Origin: Marinithermus hydrothermalis DSM 14884
Lineage (GTDB): Bacteria; Deinococcota; Deinococci; Deinococcales; Marinithermaceae
Direction of reading: 5' to 3'
Assembly (NCBI RefSeq): GCF_000195335.1
Contig: NC_015387.1
Location: 1,422,001 to 1,486,000, forward strand
Length of the DNA stretch: 64,000 bases
In this document: positions 27,064 through 37,766 of the stretch, piece by piece
Layout: each line of letters opens with the position of its first letter
How positions within the stretch are numbered: position 1 is the first letter of the stretch
Position numbers and translations under genes: made by a program
The notes under the pieces: model-generated
The model's input: the letters and a program-made list of their open reading frames with translations, nothing else
The model's database searches: none
Told to the model about the DNA's origin: nothing

Positions 27064-28341
27064 ATGGCGTACCAGAAGATTCGAGTTCCTGAGGGCGACA
27101 AGATCACGCTCGAAAACGGTAAACTCAACGTCCCGGATCAGCCCATCATCGCCTTCATCGAGGGCGACGGGACCGGCCCCGATATCTGGAGAGCCGCCCA
27201 GCCGGTCCTGGACGCTGCCGTAGAACGGGCGTACGGGGGCCGACGGCGGATCGCCTGGATGGAGGTGTACGCTGGGGAAAAGGCCAATCGGGTCTACGGC
27301 GAGGAGGTCTGGCTCCCTGAGGAAACCCTCGAGGCCATCGACGAGTACGTGATCGCGATCAAGGGTCCGCTCACCACGCCGGTCGGGACCGGGATCCGCT
27401 CGATCAACGTGGCCCTGCGCCAGAAGCTAGACCTGTACGCGTGCGTGCGGCCGGTGCGGCACTTTACGGGCGTGCCCAGCCCGGTGCGGCACCCGGAGCT
27501 CGTGAACATGGTGGTCTTCCGGGAGAACACGGAGGACATCTACGCAGGGATCGAGTGGAAGAAGGGCAGCGAGGAGGTCAAGAAGTTCCTGAGCCTGCTC
27601 CGCGAGCACTTCCCGGAAGCCTACCAGAAGATCCGCTTCCCCGAGACCTCGGGCATCGGAATCAAGCCCGTGAGCGAGGAGGGCACGAAACGCCTGGTGG
27701 AGGCCGCGATCCAGTACGCGATTGACAACGACCTGCCCAGCGTCACCCTCGTGCATAAGGGCAACATCATGAAGTTCACCGAGGGCGCGTTCCGCGACTG
27801 GGGGTACGAGGTTGCGCGGGAGCGCTTTGGGGCCGAGCCCCTCGACGGCGGTCCCTGGCACGTCCTGAAGAACCCCAAGACCGGCAAGGAGATCGTCGTG
27901 AAGGACGTGATCGCGGACGCGATGCTGCAGCAGGTCCTCACCCGTCCCGCCGAGTACAGCGTGATCGCCACGCTGAACCTGAACGGCGACTACCTCTCCG
28001 ACGCCCTCGCCGCGCAGGTAGGCGGGATCGGCATCGCCCCCGGCGCGAACATCAACTACAAGACCGGCCGGGCGATCTTCGAGGCCACGCATGGCACCGC
28101 ACCCAAGTACGCCGGCCAGGACAAGGTCAACCCCTCCTCGGTCATCCTCTCCGGCGAGATGATGCTGCGCCACCTCGGCTGGCACGAGGCCGCGGACCTG
28201 ATCATCCAGGCCATGAACCGCACGATCCAGCAGGGCCGCGTCACCTACGACTTCCACCGCCTCCTCGTCGCCGAAGGCAAGCCGGCCACCCTCCTCAAGA
28301 CCAGCGAGTTCGGTCAGGCCTTGATCGAGAACATGGGTTAA
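27064..28341 (+). CDS. icd: NADP-dependent isocitrate dehydrogenase, E. coli type
   Basis: A 425-aa TCA-cycle enzyme that oxidises isocitrate to 2-oxoglutarate and CO2 while reducing NADP. Substrate-site residues appear in [20 protein letters not shown], with the Ser of RSINV aligned to the regulatory Ser113 of E. coli ICD, and in [12 protein letters not shown] and [17 protein letters not shown]. The cofactor loop [12 protein letters not shown] has the Lys-Tyr pair, and VTYDF supplies the later Tyr, both marks of NADP preference. Closer to E. coli Icd in size than to the longer T. thermophilus enzyme. The site GGAGG precedes the ATG; a 12-bp hairpin follows. Confidence 0.96.
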   Translation: MAYQKIRVPEGDKITLENGKLNVPDQPIIAFIEGDGTGPDIWRAAQPVLDAAVERAYGGRRRIAWMEVYAGEKANRVYGEEVWLPEETLEAIDEYVIAIKGPLTTPVGTGIRSINVALRQKLDLYACVRPVRHFTGVPSPVRHPELVNMVVFRENTEDIYAGIEWKKGSEEVKKFLSLLREHFPEAYQKIRFPETSGIGIKPVSEEGTKRLVEAAIQYAIDNDLPSVTLVHKGNIMKFTEGAFRDWGYEVARERFGAEPLDGGPWHVLKNPKTGKEIVVKDVIADAMLQQVLTRPAEYSVIATLNLNGDYLSDALAAQVGGIGIAPGANINYKTGRAIFEATHGTAPKYAGQDKVNPSSVILSGEMMLRHLGWHEAADLIIQAMNRTIQQGRVTYDFHRLLVAEGKPATLLKTSEFGQALIENMG

Positions 28342-28356
28342 TCCCCCCCCTACCCC

Positions 28357-28388
28357 AGGCCACCCCGCTCCCAAGGGCGGGGTGGCCT
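28357..28388 (+). terminator. hairpin after icd
   Basis: AGGCCACCCCGC / GCGGGGTGGCCT, a perfect 12-bp stem with an 8-nt loop, 15 nt after the icd stop. No T-run; TCCTC follows, then the ribosome site of the next gene, so read-through is likely to some degree. Confidence 0.6.
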
Positions 28389-28405
28389 TCCTCAAAGGAG
28401 GCCGC

Positions 28406-28957
28406 ATGCGTCCCTGGAAGCGCCTCAGCATAGAGGACCTGATCACCCACCCGGTGCACATCGTCCGCGAACGGGTCCGAACGCACACCGGGAAGGAGCT
28501 GGAGTACGTGTACCGCCCCGGCCCCGTCGAGGCGGTGTTCGTGCTCCCCGTCACCCCTCAGGGTACGGGCCTGTTCATCCGCCAGTACCGCCACCCCACG
28601 GGCCGTTTCCTCGTCGAGGTGCCCGCCGGCAAGGTAGACCCAGGGGAAACCCCGGAGGCTGCCGCGCGGCGAGAGGTGCTGGAAGAGGTGGGCGCGGCCG
28701 TGGATACCCTCACCCCCTTGCCTCCCTTCCATCCGCAGCCCTCCTTCACCGCGGTGGTCTTCCGCCCCTTCGTGGCCTTCGGCGCTCGGCAGGTGCAACC
28801 CCCCACCCTCGAGGACGGAGAGTTGATCGAGACCCTCGAGCTCCCGCTCGTTGAGGCGTACCAGCGGCTCGAGGCTGGAGAGATCGAGGACGCGGCCACC
28901 GCCCTGACCCTCTTTTACGCTGAGCGTCACCTGCGGGCCCAAGGGCTGCTCGGTTAG
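28406..28957 (+). CDS. NUDIX hydrolase, ADP-ribose pyrophosphatase-like
   Basis: A 183-aa hydrolase. The Nudix box lies at about residues 76-98: GKVDPGETPEAAARREVLEE then VGA, matching GX5EX7REUXEEXGU. The segment FIRQYRHPTGRFLVEVPAGK upstream of it is typical of ADP-ribose pyrophosphatases, which split ADP-ribose into AMP and ribose 5-phosphate and limit non-enzymatic protein ribosylation. The preferred substrate is inferred. I chose the ATG at 28406 because AAGGAGG lies just upstream. The stop codon overlaps the -35 box of the RNase P RNA gene. Confidence 0.88.
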   Translation: MRPWKRLSIEDLITHPVHIVRERVRTHTGKELEYVYRPGPVEAVFVLPVTPQGTGLFIRQYRHPTGRFLVEVPAGKVDPGETPEAAARREVLEEVGAAVDTLTPLPPFHPQPSFTAVVFRPFVAFGARQVQPPTLEDGELIETLELPLVEAYQRLEAGEIEDAATALTLFYAERHLRAQGLLG

Positions 28958-28983
28958 ACAAGCTCCGGACCCTTCGCTAGAAT
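28955..28983 (+). promoter_or_regulatory. sigma-A promoter of rnpB
   Basis: TAGACA at 28955-28960, which includes the NUDIX stop codon, a 17-nt spacer, and TAGAAT at 28978-28983. The predicted start (about 28990) matches the 5' end of the RNase P RNA. Confidence 0.85.
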
Positions 28984-28988
28984 AAGGA

Positions 28989-29374
<386 letters not shown>

Positions 29375-29401
29375 AAGACCCCACCCGTGGGTGGGGTCTT
29401 T
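29375..29401 (+). terminator. terminator of rnpB
   Basis: AAGACCCCACCC / GGGTGGGGTCTT, a 12-bp stem with a 2-nt turn, directly after the RNase P RNA and followed by TTG. Confidence 0.85.
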
Positions 29402-29507
29402 GCTGTGTCTCCCCCACCCCAAGACCGTTCTCATCCTCCCACGCCTCGTTTCTGCTGTGTCCGTGGGGGCAAATTTCCTATTTAATCCCTCTCGTCATAC
29501 GCTAAGG

Positions 29508-29569
29508 TGGGAAAGGAGTGGGAGGGAAGTGGGATACGGTGGTAGATCGTGGGGGAAACGTGGTAGACT
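29508..29569 (+). promoter_or_regulatory. MraZ-box array and -10 of the dcw operon
   Basis: Six TGGGA-like pentamers start at 29508 (TGGGA), 29519 (TGGGA), 29530 (TGGGA), 29540 (TGGTA), 29550 (TGGGG) and 29561 (TGGTA): spacing 11, 11, 10, 10, 11, one per helical turn. MraZ binds TGGGN repeats about 10 bp apart. The last box merges with an extended -10 (TGGTAGACT, -10 at 29564-29569). Another pair (TGGGA 29644, TGGGG 29654, 10 bp apart) covers the mraZ ribosome site. From 29402 to 29507 I see nothing definite. Confidence 0.7.
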
Positions 29570-29659
29570 GATTTTTGAAGCAAGGCCTCGTTAGGTAAGG
29601 GAAGGTCAGGGTTCGGACGTCGGCTATTCAAGCTGCACCGCGGTGGGAGACAGTGGGGA

Positions 29660-31171
<1,512 letters not shown>

Positions 31172-31175
<4 letters not shown>

Positions 31176-32563
31176 GCACCGTAGGCGTACAACGCGTCTG
31201 GGTGGTCATCGCTTCGCTGGCCGGGTGGTTGGGGCTTTTAGCCTGGGGGGTGTTGGGCATCGTTCAGGAGGTCCGCGTCCTTCCGTCCATCTGGCCGCAC
31301 ATCGCCCCGCCGCCCGCCCCGCCCCCCACGCGCGGCGCGATCCGCGCGGCGGACGGCACCCCCCTCGCCATCAGCCTACCCACCGGCGAACGCCTCTACC
31401 CCCTCGGCGCCTCGGCCGGGCAGGTGATCGGGTACACCGAACGCTTCCGGGACCGGACGCAGAACCGGGTGGTGTACGGCGCGGGCCTCGAGGGCGTAGA
31501 GCGCTTCGCGGAAAACAAGCTCGCCGCCGGCCAGGACGTGTACCTCACGCTGGACCCGGTCGTACAGGCCCTGGCGGAGCGGGCCTTGTGGGCAGGCGTC
31601 GCGGCCGCCGAAGCGGAATGGGGTAGCGTCGTAGTGATGGAAACCCAAACCGGGCGGTTGCTGGCGGTCGCGAACGCGCCCGCGTTCGACCCCGCCACGA
31701 AACGGGGACAACCGGGGAACGACCCGCGGCTTTTGAACTACGCCTTCCGGTACTTGATCGAGCCGGGCTCCACGCTCAAGGTCATCACCGCAGCCGCGTT
31801 GCTCGAGGAAGGAAAAGCCACCCTCGAGACCCGGGTCGAGGCCCCCATGCAGCGCAAGGTGGCGGACGCCGTGATCCGCGACGTGGTGCGCCACCCCGAA
31901 ACGCTGACGCTGGCTGAGGTGCTGGCCTACTCCTCGAACGTAGGGATCAGTACACTAGCGGAGGCCCTCGAGCCCGAGACGCTCTACCGGTATTTTGAGC
32001 GGCTGCACCTCACGGACCCTGACCTGCTCACGCCCCTCTACGTCGAACGCCCTCTAGTGAACGGGCCGGAGTCCTGGGGGCCGGTGGAGTTCGCGAACGC
32101 CACCTTCGGTCAGGGGCTTGCGATCACGCCACTGCACCTGGCGGCGGCGTTCAACGCGATCGCGAACGACGGGGTGTTCGTGCGCCCCAGCCTGTTCGAG
32201 CCCGCGGGCGCGCCGCAAACGGCTCGAGTCTTCCAGCCGGAGGTGGCCCGTGCCTTGCGGGAGGTGTTGAGCGCCTACAACGCGCCGCTCGCACGGCTCG
32301 AGGGGTATGTGCTGGGCGGTAAGACCGGAACGGCGCAGGTTGCGGTGGATGGGCGGTACTCGCGGGAGGTGTTCACCGCGCTCTATGCGGGGTTCGTTCC
32401 GGCGGATCGGCCGCGCGCCACGGTCGTGGTCGTGCTGTACCACCCCCGCACCTCGATCTACGGCTCGCGGGTCGCGGCTCCCATCTACCGGGCGTTGGCG
32501 GAGGGCCTCCTGGCCTATTGGGGGATCCCCCCCGAACGGGGTAAACTGGTGAACGGTGAGTAA
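31172..32563 (+). CDS. ftsI: FtsI-type class B penicillin-binding protein, compact
   Basis: A 463-aa septal transpeptidase that cross-links peptidoglycan. One N-terminal membrane helix is followed by a short pedestal with the TRGAIRAADGTPLA segment and a transpeptidase domain whose active-site motifs are SxxK in EPGSTLKVI (Ser near 200), SxN in YSSNVG (near 254) and KTG in GGKTGTAQ (near 384). FtsI proteins are usually 550-600 aa, so the pedestal is reduced. I chose the GTG at 31172, which gives the 4-nt GTGA overlap with ftsL that is normal in this operon; a GTG at 31163 is possible. Confidence 0.92.
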
Positions 32564-32566
32564 GTT

Positions 32567-33865
32567 GTGCATGGTGTGCATATGATGCATGAACCGCGGA
32601 TCGACCCGAACTGGGCCGCCGCGCACACCGCCGGCGTGGCCGCCCCCGCCGCCGAAGCGGCTCGAGATCTGGTCTGGGACTCCCGCCAGGTCACCCCAGG
32701 CGCGGCCTTCGTCGCACTCCCCGGCACCCGCACCCACGGCAATGCCTTCATCGAAGACGCCGTAGCGCGCGGCGCGGCGTTCGTGTTGACCGACCGCCCC
32801 CACCCCAAGGCGGTGCAGGTCCAGGACCCCTGGCAGGCCCTATTGCGCCTCGGACGCGCGCTCAGGGACCGGTTTCCCGGCCCGGTCGTGGGCGTCACGG
32901 GCAGCGTAGGGAAAACCACCACCAAGGAAGCCCTCGCGCAAGGCCTCGCCTGGCCCGCTCCCGAAGGCAACCTGAACACCCCGCCGGCCCTCGCCCGATT
33001 CTTCCTGCACCTCCCCCCCCAGGCTCCCGGAGCCGTCGTCGAGCTCGGCATCGACCGCGTCGGTGAGATGCAGGAACTGGTCTTCCTCGCCCAGCCCACC
33101 ATAGGAGTACTCACCGCGATCGCCCCGGCTCACCTCGAAGCGCTCGGCAGCCTCGAGGTCGTGGCCCGCGAAAAAAGCCAGCTCCTCCAAGCCAGCAGGG
33201 TACGGATCGCGTCCACCCAAGCCGCACGCTACCTCTCCCTGCCCGAGGTGCGAACCTACGGGTTCGAGGAAGGCACCTTCCAAGGGCGCGACCTCACGAT
33301 CACCCCCGAAGGCACCCGATTCCGCTACGGTCAGCGCACCCTCCACCTCCCCTACCCCGGGTACGGCCCCGCCCTGGGAGCCCTCGCCGCTCTGGCCGTC
33401 GCCGAGGTGCTCGGGCAGGACCTCGACCAGGTTTGCCAACACCTCGAGGCCCTGCGCCTTCCCCCAGGGCGCATGCACCTCGTGCGGCGCGGCGGCGTTC
33501 TCTTCATCCACGATGCTTACAACGCGAACCCCGCCTCGGTCCGCGCCGGCCTGGAGAGCCTCGACCGCTTCCCCGGCCGTAAGATCGTCGTGCTCGGCAC
33601 CATGAAGGAACTCGGCCCCCAAGCCGAGGCCTACCACCTGGAAGCGGCTCGCCTCGCAGCTCGCGTCGCGCAACGCGCCGTTTTCGTCGGGGAGTACGCC
33701 CCGCAAATGGCCCGCCTCTTCGAGGGCGCCCTCGCCGTCACGGACGCCGAGACCGCACGCCAAGCCCTAAAAGCACAAGTGCGCCCCGGGGACGTCATCT
33801 ACCTCAAAGCCTCGCGAGCCGTAGGCCTCGAACGCGTACTGGAGGGGTGGGATGAGGATGCGTGA
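32567..33865 (+). CDS. murF: UDP-MurNAc-tripeptide--D-Ala-D-Ala ligase
   Basis: A 432-aa Mur ligase that adds D-Ala-D-Ala to the UDP-MurNAc tripeptide, the last cytoplasmic step before lipid I. Domain 1 has WDSRQVTPGAAFVALPG. The ATP loop is GVTGSVGKTTTKEAL. MurF-specific features are GNLNTPPALARFFL, ELGIDRVGEMQEL and TAIAPAHLEALGSLE, then IHDAYNANPASVRAGL. The start is uncertain: ATGs at 32567, 32582 and 32585 lie in a run of GTGCAT/ATGCAT repeats without a clear ribosome site. It follows ftsI after 3 nt. murE, usually between these two, is absent. Confidence 0.93.
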   Translation: MHGVHMMHEPRIDPNWAAAHTAGVAAPAAEAARDLVWDSRQVTPGAAFVALPGTRTHGNAFIEDAVARGAAFVLTDRPHPKAVQVQDPWQALLRLGRALRDRFPGPVVGVTGSVGKTTTKEALAQGLAWPAPEGNLNTPPALARFFLHLPPQAPGAVVELGIDRVGEMQELVFLAQPTIGVLTAIAPAHLEALGSLEVVAREKSQLLQASRVRIASTQAARYLSLPEVRTYGFEEGTFQGRDLTITPEGTRFRYGQRTLHLPYPGYGPALGALAALAVAEVLGQDLDQVCQHLEALRLPPGRMHLVRRGGVLFIHDAYNANPASVRAGLESLDRFPGRKIVVLGTMKELGPQAEAYHLEAARLAARVAQRAVFVGEYAPQMARLFEGALAVTDAETARQALKAQVRPGDVIYLKASRAVGLERVLEGWDEDA

Positions 33866-34595
33866 GGGCGCACGGGTGATCCTCGCGGGGCTCGGCCTCG
33901 CGCTCGGGGCCTGCGCACCGAGCCTCACCCAGCCCACCGCCCCCTCCCTGCTCGTGCCCGGCGGGCGGATCGAGGGCGGCTGGGCGGTCCTCGAGCGCCT
34001 CACCTTTCCCCTCGCCGGCCCACCCCTCGCGGCCGATCGCTCGGGAGGCACGCTGTACGCGGCCTACCCGTTCCAGCTCCTCGCGTACCGGGAGGGTCAG
34101 CTCGTCGAGGCGCTGCCCCTGCCGGGCGTGCCTCGCTTCGTGCGGGCCCGCCCCGCCCTCGTGGTGGGGCTCGAGCAGGGCCTGTTCGTTCCTGAGCGGG
34201 GCTTGCTCGAACTCCCAGCCCAAGACGCCGTACGGCGAGAGGACGGGGTGTTCTGGGTGGGGCGGGAAGGGTTCTGGCGCGGACGCGCCCGGCTCGTTCA
34301 GGGCGCCTTTCGGGCTGTCGCAGGGAACGACCGTTTCGTCTTCGCGCTTGGGGAGACGGCCTACCGCTTCCCGGACGGCCTGACCTTCCCCCTTCCCGCA
34401 GGGTGGCGGGCCGCCGGACTGGCGGAGGACCTGTACCTCCTGACCCCGGAGGGCGTGGTGCGGCTGAGTCCCGAAGGGCTCGAGCTCGACCGGCTCGAGG
34501 GGACCTTTGACGCTTTGGCCGTGGACGCGTCCGGGGTGTGGCTCCTCGCCGGGAACCGAGTCATCCGGTTGTCGCTTTCGCTGGAGGAACGATGA
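33852..34595 (+). CDS. lipoprotein of unknown function inside the dcw operon
   Basis: A 247-aa protein with a basic start, a hydrophobic signal and a lipobox-like LALGAC (Cys near residue 21), so it is probably lipid-anchored outside the inner membrane. The mature part is rich in short beta blades with repeated LVVGLEQGLFVP, GVFWVGREGFW, YLLTPEGVVRLSP and VWLLAGNRVIRLS units, suggesting a beta-propeller-like fold. It overlaps murF by 14 nt and mraY by 4 nt, so it is made in step with wall-synthesis enzymes. I know no classical dcw gene with this profile. Confidence 0.75.
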   Translation: MRMREGARVILAGLGLALGACAPSLTQPTAPSLLVPGGRIEGGWAVLERLTFPLAGPPLAADRSGGTLYAAYPFQLLAYREGQLVEALPLPGVPRFVRARPALVVGLEQGLFVPERGLLELPAQDAVRREDGVFWVGREGFWRGRARLVQGAFRAVAGNDRFVFALGETAYRFPDGLTFPLPAGWRAAGLAEDLYLLTPEGVVRLSPEGLELDRLEGTFDALAVDASGVWLLAGNRVIRLSLSLEER

Positions 34596-35455
34596 GCATC
34601 GCAACGGCACTCGCGCTGAGCTGGTTTCTCGTGGGGATGCAGGTGAGCCTGATGCGCAGCCTCCGGTGGGGTAAGGCTGTGCGGGCCGAAGGCCCCAAAG
34701 CGCACCTGGAGAAGGCCGGCACCTCCAGCATGGGCGGGGTGGCCTTCACGCTCGCGGCTACGCTGGTCTACCTCCTCACCCCCGACGACGGCCTGCGCTC
34801 GGTCTGGCTGCTCGCCATGGGGTACGGCCTGCTCGGACTGGCGGACGACCTGGGCGGGCTTTGGGGCCGCCCCCTAAAGGCCCGGGAGAAACTCCCCCTA
34901 CAGTTCATGATGGCCGCCGTGTTCGCCGCGTACGCGCTCCGCGAGGTTTCATACACCCCGTATCCAGCGCTGGATTTCGTATTGATCGTCCTCGCCGTGG
35001 TGGGTGCAGCGAACGCCCTGAACTTCACCGACGGGCTCGACGGCCTTGCGGCCACCGTCTCCGTCGTGCTTCTGCTGCCCTTCAGCCACACCATCCTCGC
35101 CCAGAGCTTCATCGGCGCGCTCCTGGGCTTCTTGTGGCACAACGCCCCCAAAGCCAAGATCTTCATGGGGGACGCGGGCAGCCAGCTCCTGGGCGCCTTG
35201 ATCGCGGGCGTGTTCATCCTGGAGGGCAAGCTCTGGTACCTGCCGCTCGCAGCGATCGTGCCGGTCCTCGAGGTCCTCTCGGTCGTGGTGCAGGTCGTGT
35301 ACTTCCGCCGCACCGGCCGCCGCATCCTCAAGATGAGCCCCCTGCACCACCACTTCGAGCTCTCCGGGTGGGAAGAACCCAAGATCGTCTTCCGCTTCGC
35401 GGTCCTCACCGCGCTCGCCACCGCGCTCGCAGCGGGCCTTTGGGGGGGCGTATGA
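34592..35455 (+). CDS. mraY: phospho-MurNAc-pentapeptide translocase
   Basis: A 287-aa polytopic membrane enzyme that transfers phospho-MurNAc-pentapeptide to undecaprenyl phosphate, giving lipid I. Conserved blocks are KAGTSSMGGVAF, DDLGGLWGRPLKAREKLPLQF, NALNFTDGLDGLA (catalytic Asp region), KIFMGDAGSQLLG and the C-terminal SPLHHHFELSGW with its His cluster. Shorter than E. coli MraY (360 aa), mostly at the N-terminus. The ATG at 34592 overlaps the lipoprotein stop by 4 nt. Confidence 0.95.
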   Translation: MSIATALALSWFLVGMQVSLMRSLRWGKAVRAEGPKAHLEKAGTSSMGGVAFTLAATLVYLLTPDDGLRSVWLLAMGYGLLGLADDLGGLWGRPLKAREKLPLQFMMAAVFAAYALREVSYTPYPALDFVLIVLAVVGAANALNFTDGLDGLAATVSVVLLLPFSHTILAQSFIGALLGFLWHNAPKAKIFMGDAGSQLLGALIAGVFILEGKLWYLPLAAIVPVLEVLSVVVQVVYFRRTGRRILKMSPLHHHFELSGWEEPKIVFRFAVLTALATALAAGLWGGV

Positions 35456-36720
35456 GCACCCCACGCCTCGTCTTCGGCCTCGGGCGCAGCGGCCTCGGCG
35501 TGCTGCGCTTCCTCGCGCGGCGCGGCCTTCCCGCCCGCTTCCACGACGAACACCCCCGCCCCCAGGACCTCGAGGCCGCCCGAGCCCTTGGGTTCCTGGA
35601 GGACCCGGACCCCAAGCCCGGCGCGTACCGCGAGGTCATCGCGGCGCCCGGCGTGCCGATCGATCACCCCCTCCTCCAGCGCCTCCGCGAGGGCGGCGCC
35701 GAGGTGATCGGCGAGGCCGAGCTCGCCTACCGCCACGTCCCCACCCCCCTGATCGGCGTGACCGGCACCGCCGGCAAAGGCTCCACCACCCTCTTCACCG
35801 CGCACCTCCTCCGTGCCTCCGGCCTCCGGGCCGTCGCCGGAGGTAACCTGGACCCGCCCTTAGTGGACGTGGTGGAGGACGCCGAGGTCGCCGTGGTCGA
35901 GCTCTCCAGCTTCCAACTCGAGCGCGTCGTGCATTTTGCCCCTAGGGTCGCGGTCCTCCTCAACCTGGGGGTGGACCACCTGGACCGACACCGCACCCCC
36001 GAGGCGTACCACCAAGCCAAGCTGAACCTCCTCAAGAACCTCACGGACCAAGACGCCCTGGTCTACAACGCTGCGGATCCCCGCGTGCGCCAAGCAGCGC
36101 ACCGCACCCCGGCCCGACTCTACCCCTTCACCCCCGGCCCCACCCCCCGCGAAACCAACCTCGAGGCCGCCTACTGGGCGGCGCGCGCCTACCTGGAGGG
36201 GGTGGGCCTCGAGGTCGACGAGGCCCGGCTCCGCGCCGCTCTAGCCACGGCCCCCTCGCTTCCAGGGCGGTTCGAAACCTTCGGACGGGTGGGTGAGGTG
36301 GTTTTTATTGACGACTCGATCGCCACGCGGACCTTGGCCGTGCAAGCCGCGCTCGCTGCGGCGCCAGCCCCCATCGCGTGGATCCTGGGGGGCGTGAGCA
36401 AGGGCGCGGCCCTGGAGGACCTGCGGCCCCTCGTGGCGCGGAAGGTGCGCGTCCTGCTCGCGATCGGCCGGGACGGTCCCCAAATGGCTCGAGCCTTCCG
36501 CGACCTGGTGGAAGTCGTCGAGATCTCCGAAACCGACGGCAACACAGCCCTCGAACGGGCCATCGCGGAGGCGCTGGCCCGGATCCAGCACGGGAGCGTT
36601 CTCCTGGCTCCCCTCGCAGCGTCGTTCGACCAGTTCGCGGATTACAAGGCGCGCAGCCGCGCGTTTCGTGAAGCAGCCCAGCGGATAGGAGGTGCGGCGT
36701 GGACCCCCTCCTCGCCCTAG
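35452..36720 (+). CDS. murD: UDP-MurNAc-L-Ala--D-Glu ligase
   Basis: A 422-aa Mur ligase adding D-Glu to UDP-MurNAc-L-Ala. The N-terminal Rossmann domain starts LVFGLGRSGLGVLRFLA. The ATP loop reads GVTGTAGKGSTTLF: the residues after the Lys are Gly-Ser, as in folylpolyglutamate synthase (FolC), not the usual Thr or Ser directly after Lys. Then VVELSSFQLE and LNLGVDHLDRH follow, which are MurD features, and GRFETFGRVGEVVFIDDSIAT in the C-terminal domain. It overlaps mraY by 4 nt and ftsW by 22 nt. Confidence 0.92.
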   Translation: MSTPRLVFGLGRSGLGVLRFLARRGLPARFHDEHPRPQDLEAARALGFLEDPDPKPGAYREVIAAPGVPIDHPLLQRLREGGAEVIGEAELAYRHVPTPLIGVTGTAGKGSTTLFTAHLLRASGLRAVAGGNLDPPLVDVVEDAEVAVVELSSFQLERVVHFAPRVAVLLNLGVDHLDRHRTPEAYHQAKLNLLKNLTDQDALVYNAADPRVRQAAHRTPARLYPFTPGPTPRETNLEAAYWAARAYLEGVGLEVDEARLRAALATAPSLPGRFETFGRVGEVVFIDDSIATRTLAVQAALAAAPAPIAWILGGVSKGAALEDLRPLVARKVRVLLAIGRDGPQMARAFRDLVEVVEISETDGNTALERAIAEALARIQHGSVLLAPLAASFDQFADYKARSRAFREAAQRIGGAAWTPSSP

Positions 36721-37766
36721 CTCAGCTCCTCCTCGTCGGGTTCTCGCTCCTGGGTGTGGTCACCGCGGCTCCGGAACTATTCCAGGAACACGCCCTCCGG
36801 ATCGGGGTGGCTCTCCTAGTGACCGTCGCCGCGGCCCTCGTCTCCCCCAAGCTGGTGGTGCGCCTGGCTCGCCCCTTCTACCTGCTCGTCCTGGTCCTAC
36901 TCATCGCGGTGCTGATCTGGGGGGAGGGGCCGGAAGGGGTGCGCCGCTGGCTGTACCTCGGCGGCATCGCCTTCCAGCCCTCCGAGCTCATGAAGCTCGC
37001 CATGGTCGCGTACCTCGCGAGTTTCTTCGATCAGCACGGCCCGGACTACCCGGTGATCGGCCCGATCCTCGCGGTAGGGCTCGCGGTCGGGCTGATCGCC
37101 CTCGAGCCGGACTTCTCCACCGCGGTGTTCCACCTGTTCATCGCGATCTTCCTCCTGCTCGTGATCGGCGTACCCTGGCGTCGCCTCATCGCGATCGGAT
37201 TGTTTACCTCGGTGCTCGCGGTGAGCTTGCAAGGACTGTACCTCTCGCGCTTCCGCTACGTAAAAGAACGCTTTTTAAGCTTCCTCGCGCAGCTAAACCA
37301 GACCGCAGACCCTCAAGCCGAAGGGTTCCAGACCAACCAGGCCCTCGAGGCCGTACTGCAAGGCGGCCTCTTCGGGCAAGGCCCTGGCGGCCCCATGCCT
37401 TTCGTGCCCGCAGGCCACAACGACATGATCTTCGCCGCCATCGCGTTTAGCGGGGGATGGCTCGCCGCTGCGGTGCTGGTCCTCACGTACGGGCTGATCT
37501 TCGCGCGAGGCATGCAGATCGCCGCGCACAGCCACGGCGCGGTCAGCGTCCTCGCGCTGGGCCTCACCGCGGTCATCACCGTCCAAGCCGCGATCAACAT
37601 CGGAGTGACCCTAGGCTTCCTGCCCGTTACCGGCGTCGCCCTGCCCTTCGTGAGTTACGGGGGCAGCGCTACCGTCGCTACCGGAATCGCGTTCGGGTTG
37701 CTTCACAGCACCGCACGCGCCGCGCTGCGCACCCCCCCGACGCGAAAGCAAAGGAGGGCATCATGA
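36699..37766 (+). CDS. ftsW: FtsW, SEDS peptidoglycan glycosyltransferase
   Basis: A 355-aa protein with about ten membrane helices. SEDS motifs are GVRRWLYLGGIAFQPSELMKLA, LIALEPDFSTAVF, QTNQALEAVLQGGLFGQGPG and, near the C-terminus, GVTLGFLPVTGVALPFVSYGGSA (read as GVTLGFLPVTGV and LPFVSYGGSA). FtsW polymerises lipid II at the septum together with FtsI. The GTG start lies within the end of murD behind GGAGG; the stop overlaps murG by 4 nt. Confidence 0.94.
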   Translation: MDPLLALAQLLLVGFSLLGVVTAAPELFQEHALRIGVALLVTVAAALVSPKLVVRLARPFYLLVLVLLIAVLIWGEGPEGVRRWLYLGGIAFQPSELMKLAMVAYLASFFDQHGPDYPVIGPILAVGLAVGLIALEPDFSTAVFHLFIAIFLLLVIGVPWRRLIAIGLFTSVLAVSLQGLYLSRFRYVKERFLSFLAQLNQTADPQAEGFQTNQALEAVLQGGLFGQGPGGPMPFVPAGHNDMIFAAIAFSGGWLAAAVLVLTYGLIFARGMQIAAHSHGAVSVLALGLTAVITVQAAINIGVTLGFLPVTGVALPFVSYGGSATVATGIAFGLLHSTARAALRTPPTRKQRRAS

